From NCBI GenBank assembly GCA_002281575.1, contig NCGN01000003.1, positions 62,001 through 126,000 of the forward strand: a stretch of DNA of 64,000 nt, written 5' to 3'. Positions within the stretch are counted from its first letter, which is position 1; each line of letters opens with the position of its first letter. Source of the stretch: Sphingobacteriia bacterium 28-36-52. Its GTDB lineage: Bacteria > Bacteroidota > Bacteroidia > Chitinophagales > Chitinophagaceae. Under the pieces are notes generated by a model. The model did not search any database and had not been told where the DNA came from. It saw only the letters and a program-made list of their open reading frames with translations. Shown piece by piece: positions 16,280 through 24,046 of this stretch. A program made the position numbers and the translations under genes.

Positions 16280-18514
16280 TTATATTTTACGGTAATGTCC
16301 TGCCTTTAGCTTATCCAACGCCTTGCCGGTGGCATTGTGGAGTATATCATCCACGGTACGGGCTGCCAGGGTAAAGAGCTTACCAGTTTCCACGGCCTGC
16401 TGCCGGGTAAACTCCTGTGGCAAAGCATCAAAGAATTTGCGTTTGCTATCGCCAGTTTTGAACTGGGTGGCTTCGCTTTGCTTTGGCAGGTTGTTGAACA
16501 TTAAAATGCTGTGCTGTAAATAGATTTCAGCCAACTGCAAAGCAGTTGTAAAATCTTCATCGGTGCAAACCAATGTGCTTGCAGCTTCGCCGTTTTCAAA
16601 TTTGCGAAGGGCAGTAAACTGCATTGCCATACGGTACAGGATCAATCCCAATCGTTTTACAATACTGGCGGCTTCCTCGGCTGTGAACATGGTTACTTCA
16701 TTGAGCCATGTCTCGCAGGTTTGGTTTAGCTGCTGCCATTGCGTGGCTGTTAACTCCACAATGGTTTCTTCCCTTTGCAGAAAGAGTACCATTTTAAAAA
16801 CGGATAACGATAATGTTTTAAAATGCTCTGTGAGGTTTATGTTGTTAGCATTGGGTGATACATCTTTCCATTTTTGCTCTACCTTAAAAGCATAGAACAT
16901 GAAACGGCTGAATAAACCATCTTCGGAAGATGCTATTAAGCCGGTAACCTGGTTGGGTGTACCGGATAAGGCGATAGACAAGCTGGGGGCATTTACTTCT
17001 GTAAATTCATTGTTGCCTTTCCGGGAACTGGATAGCCTTTCGTGGTGAAAGGATTTGCGAAGCATATCTGAATAGGAACCCCACTCCTGTTTGAAAACAT
17101 TGCCCAGGGTATCGGCTTCGGTTTCGCAGATGATACCTGTGCCTTCGTTTTGCTCCAAGTGCCACAGGATCTTTGCATAGCTGGTATTAGCCGGAATGTA
17201 CACCACTTTAAAGCTGGGCTTTATGGGTACTTCTTCCATGCTGGTATCGCTTTTCTTTTTGCTGTGCAGTTTTTGTTTGTGTTCCGACATTTCCTGGTTG
17301 AAATGGGATTCTGCCTCACGACTTGCTGTTAGTACAAAGCTGTGGTATTCGTCTGCCAGCATCTTTGCAAACTTTAATGCACCCTTACCACTGGCCGCCG
17401 GGGCAATAGCAAAAGAAAAGAGGTTTGGAAAAACTTCATTGCCTGCATACACACCCTTAACACCGGGCAGGCATCCGCTGAGTATTGCAAGGGCTCCTGT
17501 AAGAAAAACATCCCGTTCTCTTTCATCGGTAAATGCCATTGCACCCTGCTTCAACAGGTCGGGCATTTGCATGTACAATTCTTCGGGAATGGTGGGAGTG
17601 TTTTTCAGATAGTCTTCTGTTGGTGGCTGCTCTGTAGTTTGCAGCTTTGCAGTGTTTGCAAACTTTGCAAACTCGGGCTGGTGGTGTTTGTAAGCACTGC
17701 TTACGGAATCCTTAATTTCTTTTTCAGATAAATCAAAATGCTGTGCACATAGAATTTCAGTATCGGACTGCGGTATACCAGCTCTGTTGCAATTAGAAGC
17801 AAGCAGGTACATATAATTGTTACGGTTTCCATTTGTGTATTCTGATTTTTGATTGGTGAATGTGATTTGTTGCTGAAAGGTTAAGAGGTATTCATCTGGT
17901 GTGGTAGATTCTTGCCTTGTTTCCTGCATGGTAATTACAGGAACCGGCTTTGCCTGGACCGGAATATCCTTTACTGGAAACTTTTCATTGTATATGTTTT
18001 TATACAACTGTGGGTCGTGGCTCACAAAGCAAAGCCTGGTAATGTCTTTGCATTTTACATCGGCTTTTAAGCCGGTAGCATTCTGGTAATACTCCATTAC
18101 CTGCTGGTAAGCAGTATCATGATGTTCCGCACCAGTATTTACTTCAATAAATACTTTTAACCCGTTGCCGCTTGGGCTAATGAAGCAAAGGAATGTGTAA
18201 GGAATAGCCGCAATGGTTTGAAAGGCTGCATTTAATTGTTCCGGTGTCAGCTTGTCAAAGTCAAGGTGTACAAAGCCGCTGTAGTTCTCCATATTTGGCA
18301 GCAACCTTTTATCCATAAAAGTTGCCGATGGAGTGAAGGCCGGAAGCTGCTGCTTCTTTGCCTGTGCTTCTTCAGTTTTGCCTTGTGCAATGAGATCCCG
18401 GATTTCTTCAACCTGGGCTTTGTACTTGCCGGATGCAATCCAGTTGGAAAGAATGATCAATGAAACATTCTCTACCGGGGTTGCAAAGTTTTTAAATATG
18501 GTACTTGCTGCCAT
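16280..18514 (-). CDS. BT4734-like primase-type domain plus DUF3987 protein
   Basis: A 744-residue mobile-element protein. Residues about 40-180 match the BT4734/BF3469 (VirE N-terminal) domain, with GFVHLDFDKL and FISPSGNGLKVFIEV, which resemble primase-polymerase folds. Residues about 310-700 match DUF3987, a helicase-like domain, with IAPAASGKGALKFAKML as a P-loop-like stretch. Such proteins are typical of Bacteroidota integrative elements and probably act in element replication or mobilisation. The segment encoding FAKFANTAKLQTT carries repeated TTTGCAA words at the DNA level. It lies 32 bases after the small helix-turn-helix gene in the same direction. Family identity is good; biochemical activity is inferred. 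Confidence 0.85.
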   Translation of the reverse strand: MAASTIFKNFATPVENVSLIILSNWIASGKYKAQVEEIRDLIAQGKTEEAQAKKQQLPAFTPSATFMDKRLLPNMENYSGFVHLDFDKLTPEQLNAAFQTIAAIPYTFLCFISPSGNGLKVFIEVNTGAEHHDTAYQQVMEYYQNATGLKADVKCKDITRLCFVSHDPQLYKNIYNEKFPVKDIPVQAKPVPVITMQETRQESTTPDEYLLTFQQQITFTNQKSEYTNGNRNNYMYLLASNCNRAGIPQSDTEILCAQHFDLSEKEIKDSVSSAYKHHQPEFAKFANTAKLQTTEQPPTEDYLKNTPTIPEELYMQMPDLLKQGAMAFTDERERDVFLTGALAILSGCLPGVKGVYAGNEVFPNLFSFAIAPAASGKGALKFAKMLADEYHSFVLTASREAESHFNQEMSEHKQKLHSKKKSDTSMEEVPIKPSFKVVYIPANTSYAKILWHLEQNEGTGIICETEADTLGNVFKQEWGSYSDMLRKSFHHERLSSSRKGNNEFTEVNAPSLSIALSGTPNQVTGLIASSEDGLFSRFMFYAFKVEQKWKDVSPNANNINLTEHFKTLSLSVFKMVLFLQREETIVELTATQWQQLNQTCETWLNEVTMFTAEEAASIVKRLGLILYRMAMQFTALRKFENGEAASTLVCTDEDFTTALQLAEIYLQHSILMFNNLPKQSEATQFKTGDSKRKFFDALPQEFTRQQAVETGKLFTLAARTVDDILHNATGKALDKLKAGHYRKI
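17654..17668 (-). repeat. 15-bp repeat GCAAAGTTTGCAAAC, copy 2 (inverted)
   Basis: This is the exact reverse complement of the copy at 16209-16223. It lies within the DUF3987 coding region, in the stretch coding for the FAKFANTAKLQ linker between its two domains. The linker position means the DNA sequence could be under little protein constraint. Confidence 0.45.
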
Positions 18515-18546
18515 TCTTCAGTTCTTTAGTTCAGTGGAAAAAATTG

Positions 18547-18849
18547 TTACTTCCGTTTGTTGCGGATGACATAGTCAGTTGCCAACTGGTCTATCTCGTC
18601 GGTGGCGGATTGCCGGTTACGCTGTAACCAGGTGTCGAGTTCTTCCCGCCGGAAGTACAATTTTTTACCCTGTGGGCAGAAATGCGGAATGTGCTTTGTA
18701 CTGGTGAGTTTGTACAAATGCGAAGGGCTTACATCCAGGTATATGCAGGCCTCATTAAAGTTTAGTACTGTTTTTTGCAACAGGTTTTGCTCACTCAGCT
18801 TGTTTGATATTTCGGTGAGCTTGTCGAGAATTAAATTTTCTTGTTCCAT
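18547..18849 (-). CDS. Helix-turn-helix (excisionase-type) DNA-binding protein
   Basis: A 100-residue protein of the HTH_17/MerR-like excisionase family common in Bacteroidota conjugative and mobilisable elements. After an N-terminal helix (residues 1-25) the winged helix reads TVLNFNEACIYLDVSPSHLY, then KLTSTKHIPHFCPQGKKLYF and RREELDTWL (about 27-75). The basic tail ends in RNKRK. It lies directly upstream of the DUF3987 gene, the usual arrangement. It may regulate that gene or assist DNA processing of the element. Family call is firm; target sites are unknown. Confidence 0.85.
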   Translation of the reverse strand: MEQENLILDKLTEISNKLSEQNLLQKTVLNFNEACIYLDVSPSHLYKLTSTKHIPHFCPQGKKLYFRREELDTWLQRNRQSATDEIDQLATDYVIRNKRK

Positions 18850-18952
18850 CGTATTTTATTTTTTTGATACGAGGGCAAGTTGCAAAGCTGTAGAGGGGAA
18901 AAGGTTCAGGTATTCATACCTGAATGTTCAGGCTGAACAAAGTGAATGTTTT

Positions 18953-20008
18953 TTATTGCATTTGTTTGAAAATATTGTCAATAGTTGCCTTTTCTTTCGG
19001 GTCGAATGACCTTGCTTTTGAGAAATTATTTGCTTTAAGCAGTGTTCCTTTTTTTGAATAGAATGATTTGCTGTGCTCAATATTGATGAAGGAAAGTGAA
19101 TTAAAATACGGGGTTAATTTTTCAATCGCATACCTGAAATTTTTGTTATCACAATCCAAATGGATTTGAACATTGCCGGGTTTTATATCATTAGAAAGAA
19201 GGATTTGAATTAGCATATCTGCCGGGGAAACATCTTCTTTTAAAAGTTCAATCTGAGTACACAAACTATTAATGACAGATGAAAGTTTATCCTTTTTGCC
19301 ATTGAAACCAAAAGTCAGTTTCTCCTTCTTACCCTTTTTTTCTTTACTTGTTTGCCCGGTGAGATCAGCAGCATATTTTAATTCCAGGTGGTTTGAAAAA
19401 GGTTCTACCAAATCCAATGTATAAAAATCTTCCAACGTAGTTACTTGCGTTAGCTTGTCTTTAAATGATTCCTGAACGCCGAAATATAATTGTATCAAAC
19501 TATGCTTGAGATAATACAAAGCAAAATGAATAAAGCTGCTTTGTTCATCCGGTATGGTGGTAAAGCCCCTCTCCTGTAACTCAGCAACTGTTTGTTGCGT
19601 CAATACCTTTAAGCTGTTTAGTAACCTGCCTGCCTGGAAAGGAATATCTATTGAATCATTCCAGTTAACAGATTGTTGCATGAAGGAATTATAAACCCGA
19701 AGGGTTTCGGCAGTGATAACAGCGGAATAAAAATGTGTAACGGGATCTTTGCCCTTTGGTAAATCAATGCTGCATAAAAGCTGCTGCAATGTTATGCTGT
19801 TGCTGGTGGCTTCAGCCGCCAGCAACTTTTGCAGGGGTGGATAATCAGCCAACAATGCTGTGAGTTGCTTTAGCAACTCAGCATTCGTTATTGGTTCAAC
19901 CGCTTTAGCGGTCCTTACCAATTCTGTAAAATGCCTCGTGTTGGAGGTATCCAATTTCCAGGGCTTTAACTCGCCGTGTAATATGCTATCTAAAATCTTT
20001 ATCTCCAT
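18953..20008 (-). CDS. Unknown 351-residue element protein between integrase and helix-turn-helix genes
   Basis: I do not recognise a named family. The first ATG gives MEIKILDSILHGELKPWKLD. The protein is mainly helical and Leu-rich, without signal peptide or membrane helices. The middle (about 95-190) contains KGKDPVTHFYSAVITAETLR and LYYLKHSLIQLYFGVQESF. A Lys-rich hinge (KEKKGKKEKLTFGFNGKKDK) lies at about 225-245, and the C-terminal part has DNKNFRYAIEKLTPYFNSL. It starts 2 bases after the integrase stop, so it is co-transcribed with the recombination genes. The position recalls RteC-like regulators of Bacteroidota elements, but the sequence match is too weak to claim. Confidence 0.7.
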   Translation of the reverse strand: MEIKILDSILHGELKPWKLDTSNTRHFTELVRTAKAVEPITNAELLKQLTALLADYPPLQKLLAAEATSNSITLQQLLCSIDLPKGKDPVTHFYSAVITAETLRVYNSFMQQSVNWNDSIDIPFQAGRLLNSLKVLTQQTVAELQERGFTTIPDEQSSFIHFALYYLKHSLIQLYFGVQESFKDKLTQVTTLEDFYTLDLVEPFSNHLELKYAADLTGQTSKEKKGKKEKLTFGFNGKKDKLSSVINSLCTQIELLKEDVSPADMLIQILLSNDIKPGNVQIHLDCDNKNFRYAIEKLTPYFNSLSFINIEHSKSFYSKKGTLLKANNFSKARSFDPKEKATIDNIFKQMQ

Positions 20009-20010
20009 TA

Positions 20011-21117
20011 CTATAAATCAATTTTGATCTTGTTTGCGGCCTCCTGTTTTTTATGGTCAATTACTTTAGCATAAATTTCGGTTGTTTTTAAATGCCGATG
20101 GCCTAACAATTTTGATACTGTATAAATATCTGTACCCAATGTAATTTGTAAGGTAGCATAGGTATGACGGGCACAGTGAAAAGTGATGTGTTTGGTAATA
20201 CCTGCTTTCATTACCCACTCACGGAGTTTCAAGTTATGCCAGGCACTGTAATACAATCCTTCAAAGACTTTATCATCCTGCTTTCTTCTTTCACCTAAAA
20301 GCGAAAAGGCTTGTTCTGAAATGGGCAATGTTTCTGCACCCTTTGTTTTCTTTTGCCTGAAACGGATGTAATACCCGGATTGTTCGGAGTGCTGCACTTC
20401 GGACCATACGAGCTTTTCAATATCTGACCAGCGCAAGCCAGTGAGCGCCGAAAAAATGAAAGCACTTTTCAATATTGGCATTTCACAGGGCACATTGGCT
20501 GCAGCCTGTAATTCTTCTAATGTTAAAAACTCCCTGCTTGGATCATCGGGCTTAACTCCTTCCACCTGGGCGGCAGGATTGGTTTGCAATATGCCGTCTT
20601 TGACTGCTTCCTTTAAAGCTGCTGTTAACTTGCCAAAATAAGAAGATTGAGAGTTTTGAGATAGTAACTTTTGATTTTTACTTTTTGCATCATTATGCAA
20701 ATAGTCTTTAAACTTCTCCAGCCACCTTTTATCTACTTCTTTAAATGAAACGCCATTGGGCGCAAACTTCTGCAAGTGCTTTAACACACTATCCCAATTG
20801 CCATAATTACCCTGGCTGTTTCTGCGCTTTTCTGTTAGCTGCTCAAAGTAACTGAGAAAGCTCCCTTTTACTTTATCAGTATCCCGGAAACCATACTCTT
20901 CGTTTTTAATTTCCAGTAAACGCTTTGAGCGGATGGCTTCTGCCATCGACAGCTTTTTACGGTTATCATCTTTCTGCTCTTTAGTGAGCTTGCCTTTTTC
21001 GGGCTCCGGGAGGAGGTATAAATTCAAATATTCATACTCTCTTTTTCCATCGGTGTAATAGTCAAGATAGAGGCTGATTTTATTCCCCTTCTTTCTTTGT
21101 CTTAATGTTACGTTCAT
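20011..21117 (-). CDS. Tyrosine recombinase (integrase) of the island
   Basis: The 368-residue integrase has an N-terminal arm-binding region (MNVTLRQRKKGNKISLYLDY), a SAM-like core-binding domain at about 85-180, and the catalytic domain. Catalytic residues are Arg229 (TGLRW), His314 and Arg317 (HCARH), His340 (LLGHRH) and Tyr349 (TTEIYAK), so the active site is complete. The start codon overlaps the stop of the excisionase-like gene by 4 bases. It lies at the right end of the island next to mnmE and should insert and excise the island at the mnmE 3' end. Related integrases are common in Bacteroidota mobile elements. Confidence 0.94.
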   Translation of the reverse strand: MNVTLRQRKKGNKISLYLDYYTDGKREYEYLNLYLLPEPEKGKLTKEQKDDNRKKLSMAEAIRSKRLLEIKNEEYGFRDTDKVKGSFLSYFEQLTEKRRNSQGNYGNWDSVLKHLQKFAPNGVSFKEVDKRWLEKFKDYLHNDAKSKNQKLLSQNSQSSYFGKLTAALKEAVKDGILQTNPAAQVEGVKPDDPSREFLTLEELQAAANVPCEMPILKSAFIFSALTGLRWSDIEKLVWSEVQHSEQSGYYIRFRQKKTKGAETLPISEQAFSLLGERRKQDDKVFEGLYYSAWHNLKLREWVMKAGITKHITFHCARHTYATLQITLGTDIYTVSKLLGHRHLKTTEIYAKVIDHKKQEAANKIKIDL

Positions 21118-21473
21118 ACTTCAGTCAGTTTGAAAAGTTCATTAATTGCAGTTCTTGGGATACGGGTGTTGCGGCCCACTTTACCGGCTTTAAGCTGGCC
21201 TTTATCAATAAGGCGGTAAATGGTCCAGCGGCTGGCATTGATCAGCTGACAGGCTTCATCAATGGTGAGAAATTCTTTTTGTGAGATTGCAGGATTGAAA
21301 GGTTTTACAACAGCCTCTTTCCGGATGGCAGCTTCAATTTTTTCATCTCGCTTGGTACGCTTATAGAGCAGCCTGGCACAAGTGAGAGAACATGAACGGG
21401 TAATAGTTTTTTTTGCGATGTATTTATTACCGCAAACCTCACATGTTTTCTCTATGCGAATGTTACTGCTCAT
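21114..21473 (-). CDS. Excisionase-like protein with an N-terminal zinc-ribbon-like motif
   Basis: I choose the ATG at 21471-21473 (MSSNIRIEKTCEVCG), giving 119 residues. A longer frame upstream crosses the repeat cluster and looks non-coding. Residues 10-35 hold two cysteine pairs (CEVCG and CSLTC), a likely zinc-binding knuckle. Residues 65-115 are an excisionase-type winged helix (FLTIDEACQLINASRWTIYR, GQLKAGKVGRNTRIPR). The gene overlaps the integrase start by ATGA, so both are co-translated. It probably sets the direction of recombination and may bind the heptamer repeats just upstream. Confidence 0.82.
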   Translation of the reverse strand: MSSNIRIEKTCEVCGNKYIAKKTITRSCSLTCARLLYKRTKRDEKIEAAIRKEAVVKPFNPAISQKEFLTIDEACQLINASRWTIYRLIDKGQLKAGKVGRNTRIPRTAINELFKLTEV

Positions 21474-21613
21474 TGTTGCCAATTGTAGCTGAGTGTTGCA
21501 GCTTGTAGCTGTATGTAGCATCATTTCGCTTTTTTGTTGCCCGGTATTGTGGGCAACATAATAGGGCAACACTCAGGCAACAAATATAAGCAATAAAGTG
21601 GAGTTTGGCAACA
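21474..21613. repeat. Six copies of the heptamer GGCAACA/TGTTGCC between the xis-like gene and mnmE
   Basis: Inverted copies (TGTTGCC) are at 21474-21480 and 21535-21541. Direct copies (GGCAACA) are at 21552-21558, 21565-21571, 21576-21582 and 21607-21613. The second and third form an inverted pair. Such dense short repeats beside an integrase and attachment site are typical of arm-type integrase or excisionase binding sites. The stretch also holds the xis-int promoter region. Confidence 0.55.
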
Positions 21614-21679
21614 AATAAAGGAAGAATATTTTAATTAAAGTCAACAAGGACAAGCATTTACGAAACAAAGGAAGGATGA

Positions 21680-21697
21680 TTACTTTCCAATACAGAA
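21680..21697 (-). other. Predicted attachment-site core at the mnmE 3' end
   Basis: On the minus strand the last six codons of mnmE read TTCTGTATTGGAAAGTAA (FCIGK plus stop). These codons are highly conserved because the Cys of CxGK is needed for the enzyme, and the same end of mnmE is the attB of SGI1-type islands. The island integrase lies directly beyond. The matching copy at the other island end was not seen in the window. Confidence 0.55.
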
Positions 21698-23062
21698 CTT
21701 ACTGAAAATATAATCTAACTGATCTTCGTGGGTAATGCTTCCTGTGATTGTTCCTAAATAATGTAAGCACTGACGTATATCTAATGCCAATAAATCTCCA
21801 GGTAATTGATTGCTTAATCCTTGCTCTACCTCATTCAATGATTGCATCAAGCCTACTAACGCTTCATAGTGCCTCGCATTGGTTACGATGGTAGACTCTG
21901 TATGTATATTTCCGTGAATGGTATTTTCAACTAATAATTTTTTAAGCGTTTCAATTTGTACATTCTTCTTCGCAGATATAAACATACTGTTTTTAAATGC
22001 AACATACTGTGTCATTATTGCAGCAGTAGCAGTATCAGCTTTGTTTCCTACCAATATATAGTTGATATTTTCTTGCTCAAATTCATCTACAATTTTTTGC
22101 AACTCTTCAACATTCATATTTAAGAGGTCGTATAAATAAATAACCACTTGCGCTGCACGCATTTTTTCTTTGCTCTTACTTACTCCAATTTGTTCTATTG
22201 CATCATCAGTGTGTTCGCGTATACCGGCGGTATCAATCAACCTAAATAAAACCCCATCAATATTTAATACTTCTTCGATGGTATCTCGTGTGGTTCCTGC
22301 TATATCACTTACAATTGCCCTATTCTCATTCAAAAGCGTATTAAGCAAAGTAGACTTACCTGCATTAGGTTTTCCTATGATTGCTACTTGTACTCCGTTT
22401 TTAATTACATTGCCTAATTTAAATGAACCAATCAATGCTGCAGTAGCTTCTTTTAATTGGGTTATTAAATTTTTAAATTGTGTTCTATCTGCAAACTCTA
22501 CGTCTTCTTGTGAAAAATCTAATTCCAATTCTATTAATGCAGAAAAACTAATTAAGGCTTCGCGCAATGCACTTAAATCTGAAGAGAATCCACCTCGCAT
22601 AGTATGCAATGCCGCTTTTTTGCTGGCTTCTGTATTACTAGCAATTAAATCTGCCACTGCTTCTGCTTGGGCTAAATCCATTTTTCCTTTTAAGAAAGCT
22701 CTTTGGGTAAACTCACCAGGCTTCGCTAACCTCACACCCCGTTTTGTTATGGCTTGCAAAATTTGTTCCTGTATATAAGGAGAACCATGACAACTAATTT
22801 CTATTACATCTTCGCCTGTGTAAGATTTAGGTCCTCTGTATAAAGTGAGTACTACTTCGTCTAGAATAGTATCTCCATCTTTTAGCAAACCCACATGAAC
22901 AGTATGTGATGCTTGCACATACAAATCCTTTTTAGGAAACAATTGATTCATTACTTCAAAACTAGCAGGGCCGCTTATACGTATCACGGCTATTGCCCCA
23001 ATTCCTGGCGCTGTAGCCATTGCCACTATGGTATCGTCCCAACCTTGTAATTGCATCCTCAT
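21680..23062 (-). CDS. mnmE: tRNA modification GTPase MnmE (TrmE)
   Basis: MnmE, with MnmG, adds the carboxymethylaminomethyl (or related) group to wobble uridine 34 of certain tRNAs. The 460-residue protein has normal length: a folate-binding N-terminal domain (TAPGIGAIAVIRISGP), a helical domain, and an inserted G domain with GKPNAGKS (P-loop), DIAGTTRD (G2), DTAGI (G3) and NKAD (G4). The C-terminus ends in FCIGK with the essential Cys. An alternative start is Met3. The gene is complete, so island insertion after the stop codon, or with regeneration of the last codons, has not damaged it. It is a core gene and marks the island boundary. Confidence 0.97.
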   Translation of the reverse strand: MRMQLQGWDDTIVAMATAPGIGAIAVIRISGPASFEVMNQLFPKKDLYVQASHTVHVGLLKDGDTILDEVVLTLYRGPKSYTGEDVIEISCHGSPYIQEQILQAITKRGVRLAKPGEFTQRAFLKGKMDLAQAEAVADLIASNTEASKKAALHTMRGGFSSDLSALREALISFSALIELELDFSQEDVEFADRTQFKNLITQLKEATAALIGSFKLGNVIKNGVQVAIIGKPNAGKSTLLNTLLNENRAIVSDIAGTTRDTIEEVLNIDGVLFRLIDTAGIREHTDDAIEQIGVSKSKEKMRAAQVVIYLYDLLNMNVEELQKIVDEFEQENINYILVGNKADTATAAIMTQYVAFKNSMFISAKKNVQIETLKKLLVENTIHGNIHTESTIVTNARHYEALVGLMQSLNEVEQGLSNQLPGDLLALDIRQCLHYLGTITGSITHEDQLDYIFSKFCIGK

Positions 23063-23085
23063 TAAGCAAAGTTAATGCTATTGAA

Positions 23086-23907
23086 TTATTCTTCTGAAAC
23101 CATAAAAGTGATGCTCTGTTTATGTCTATAAATGACTTTGTTTCCATTTTGTATTGCTGGCTTCCAATTAGGCCCTTTAGCAATTACCCTAATTGCTTCT
23201 GCCTTAGTTCCATATCCTGGGTCATTTTCAGCAACTACATCACTGATAACACCATTTTTATCTACTAAGAACGAAACCACCACTGTATATTTTCCAGCAG
23301 GTGCACCATTCTCAACAGGCAAATCGCTATTTAAATTTTTTTCCAAGTATTTTCTCCAACCATTCGCGCCTCCAGGAAATTCAGCAGGTATTTGCACTAC
23401 ATAAAAAACTTTTCCAGTTTCATCTTCTTTAGAAATGGTAGACACTCCTGCAATTGATTTTTCAACTGGAGGATTTACTATATCGATATTTTTTTCTCCT
23501 TCTTGATTGAAATTATTGATCTGGGCATCTTCCATTTGATCAATAGACTTTACTTCTTCCTCTGGCTTTACTTCATCATCCTTTACAATTTTGGGTGGGG
23601 TTACTGAAACTGTTTCTACCTTAACTCGTTCTTTTTTTATTGGTTGTACTATTTCTACTTTTTTGATTTCCTCTTTAAATTTTTCTAATGAGATATCAAT
23701 TACACTAAGTGTATTTGCAACAGTAGTATTTACGTTGGCCATTAATATAACTGTAACAAATAATGCGGCAATGCTAAATGAAATAATCATTGCTTTTTTT
23801 AAACGACCATTGTAGGTCTTACGCAATTCATAAGCACCATAGCTTTTATTTTTCCCATCAAATAAAATATCGAGCCACTCGCTCTGAAGGATCTGATTTT
23901 TATCCAT
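23086..23907 (-). CDS. Energy transducer TonB, second copy
   Basis: I set the start at the ATG at 23905-23907 (MDKNQILQSEWLDILFDGKN), because its N-terminus then matches the neighbouring TonB; the upstream extension is non-conserved. This gives 273 residues. One membrane helix lies at about 37-57, then a Lys/Glu/Val-rich periplasmic linker, then the TonB C-terminal domain (FPGGANGWRKYLEKNLNSDL, GKYTVVVSFLVDKNG, YRHKQSITFMV). The linker lacks the poly-proline run of the first copy. It lies downstream of a strong terminator, so it may have its own promoter. It should pass proton-motive energy to outer-membrane receptors. Confidence 0.92.
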   Translation of the reverse strand: MDKNQILQSEWLDILFDGKNKSYGAYELRKTYNGRLKKAMIISFSIAALFVTVILMANVNTTVANTLSVIDISLEKFKEEIKKVEIVQPIKKERVKVETVSVTPPKIVKDDEVKPEEEVKSIDQMEDAQINNFNQEGEKNIDIVNPPVEKSIAGVSTISKEDETGKVFYVVQIPAEFPGGANGWRKYLEKNLNSDLPVENGAPAGKYTVVVSFLVDKNGVISDVVAENDPGYGTKAEAIRVIAKGPNWKPAIQNGNKVIYRHKQSITFMVSEE

Positions 23908-23999
23908 AGTAAAATGTTTACTACTAGGATACAGCAATGCTGTATTTCCATAAAAAATCAAAAAAACAAAATAGCTTTTCAAAAACAGCAATAAAAAAA

Positions 24000-24024
24000 G
24001 CCCCGAGTCAAAAAGACTCGGGGC
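24000..24024 (-). terminator. Strong intrinsic terminator between the two tonB genes
   Basis: GCCCCGAGTC and GACTCGGGGC form a perfect 10-base stem with an AAAAA loop. On the minus strand the stem is followed by a T-run (the A-run at 23993-23999 on the plus strand). It ends the exbB-exbD-exbD-tonB transcript before the second tonB copy. Confidence 0.9.
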
Positions 24025-24046
24025 CATATTAAATAGTCATGTTGAA

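Larger units (their letters stand above)
1..21697. mobile_element. Genomic island inserted at the 3' end of mnmE (left end outside the window)
   Basis: The right end carries an excisionase-like gene and a tyrosine integrase directly beside the stop codon of mnmE. Everything to the left is accessory cargo: DUF3987 protein, mobile mystery A/B, type III restriction, Argonaute and metal efflux. By eye, CCGG-type words are commoner here than in the core genes to the right, but I did not count them. The 3' end of mnmE (trmE) is a known integration site for SGI1-type islands, and the last six codons here form a plausible attachment core. I saw no second copy of that core in the window, so the left end probably lies before position 1. 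It also remains possible that the metal genes belong to the host or to a second element. Confidence 0.7.

Noticed and set aside
21114..21572. Longer start for the excisionase-like gene
   Set aside because: The extra 33 residues would be encoded across the heptamer repeats and have no conserved character; the zinc-knuckle start MSSNIRIEK is better.
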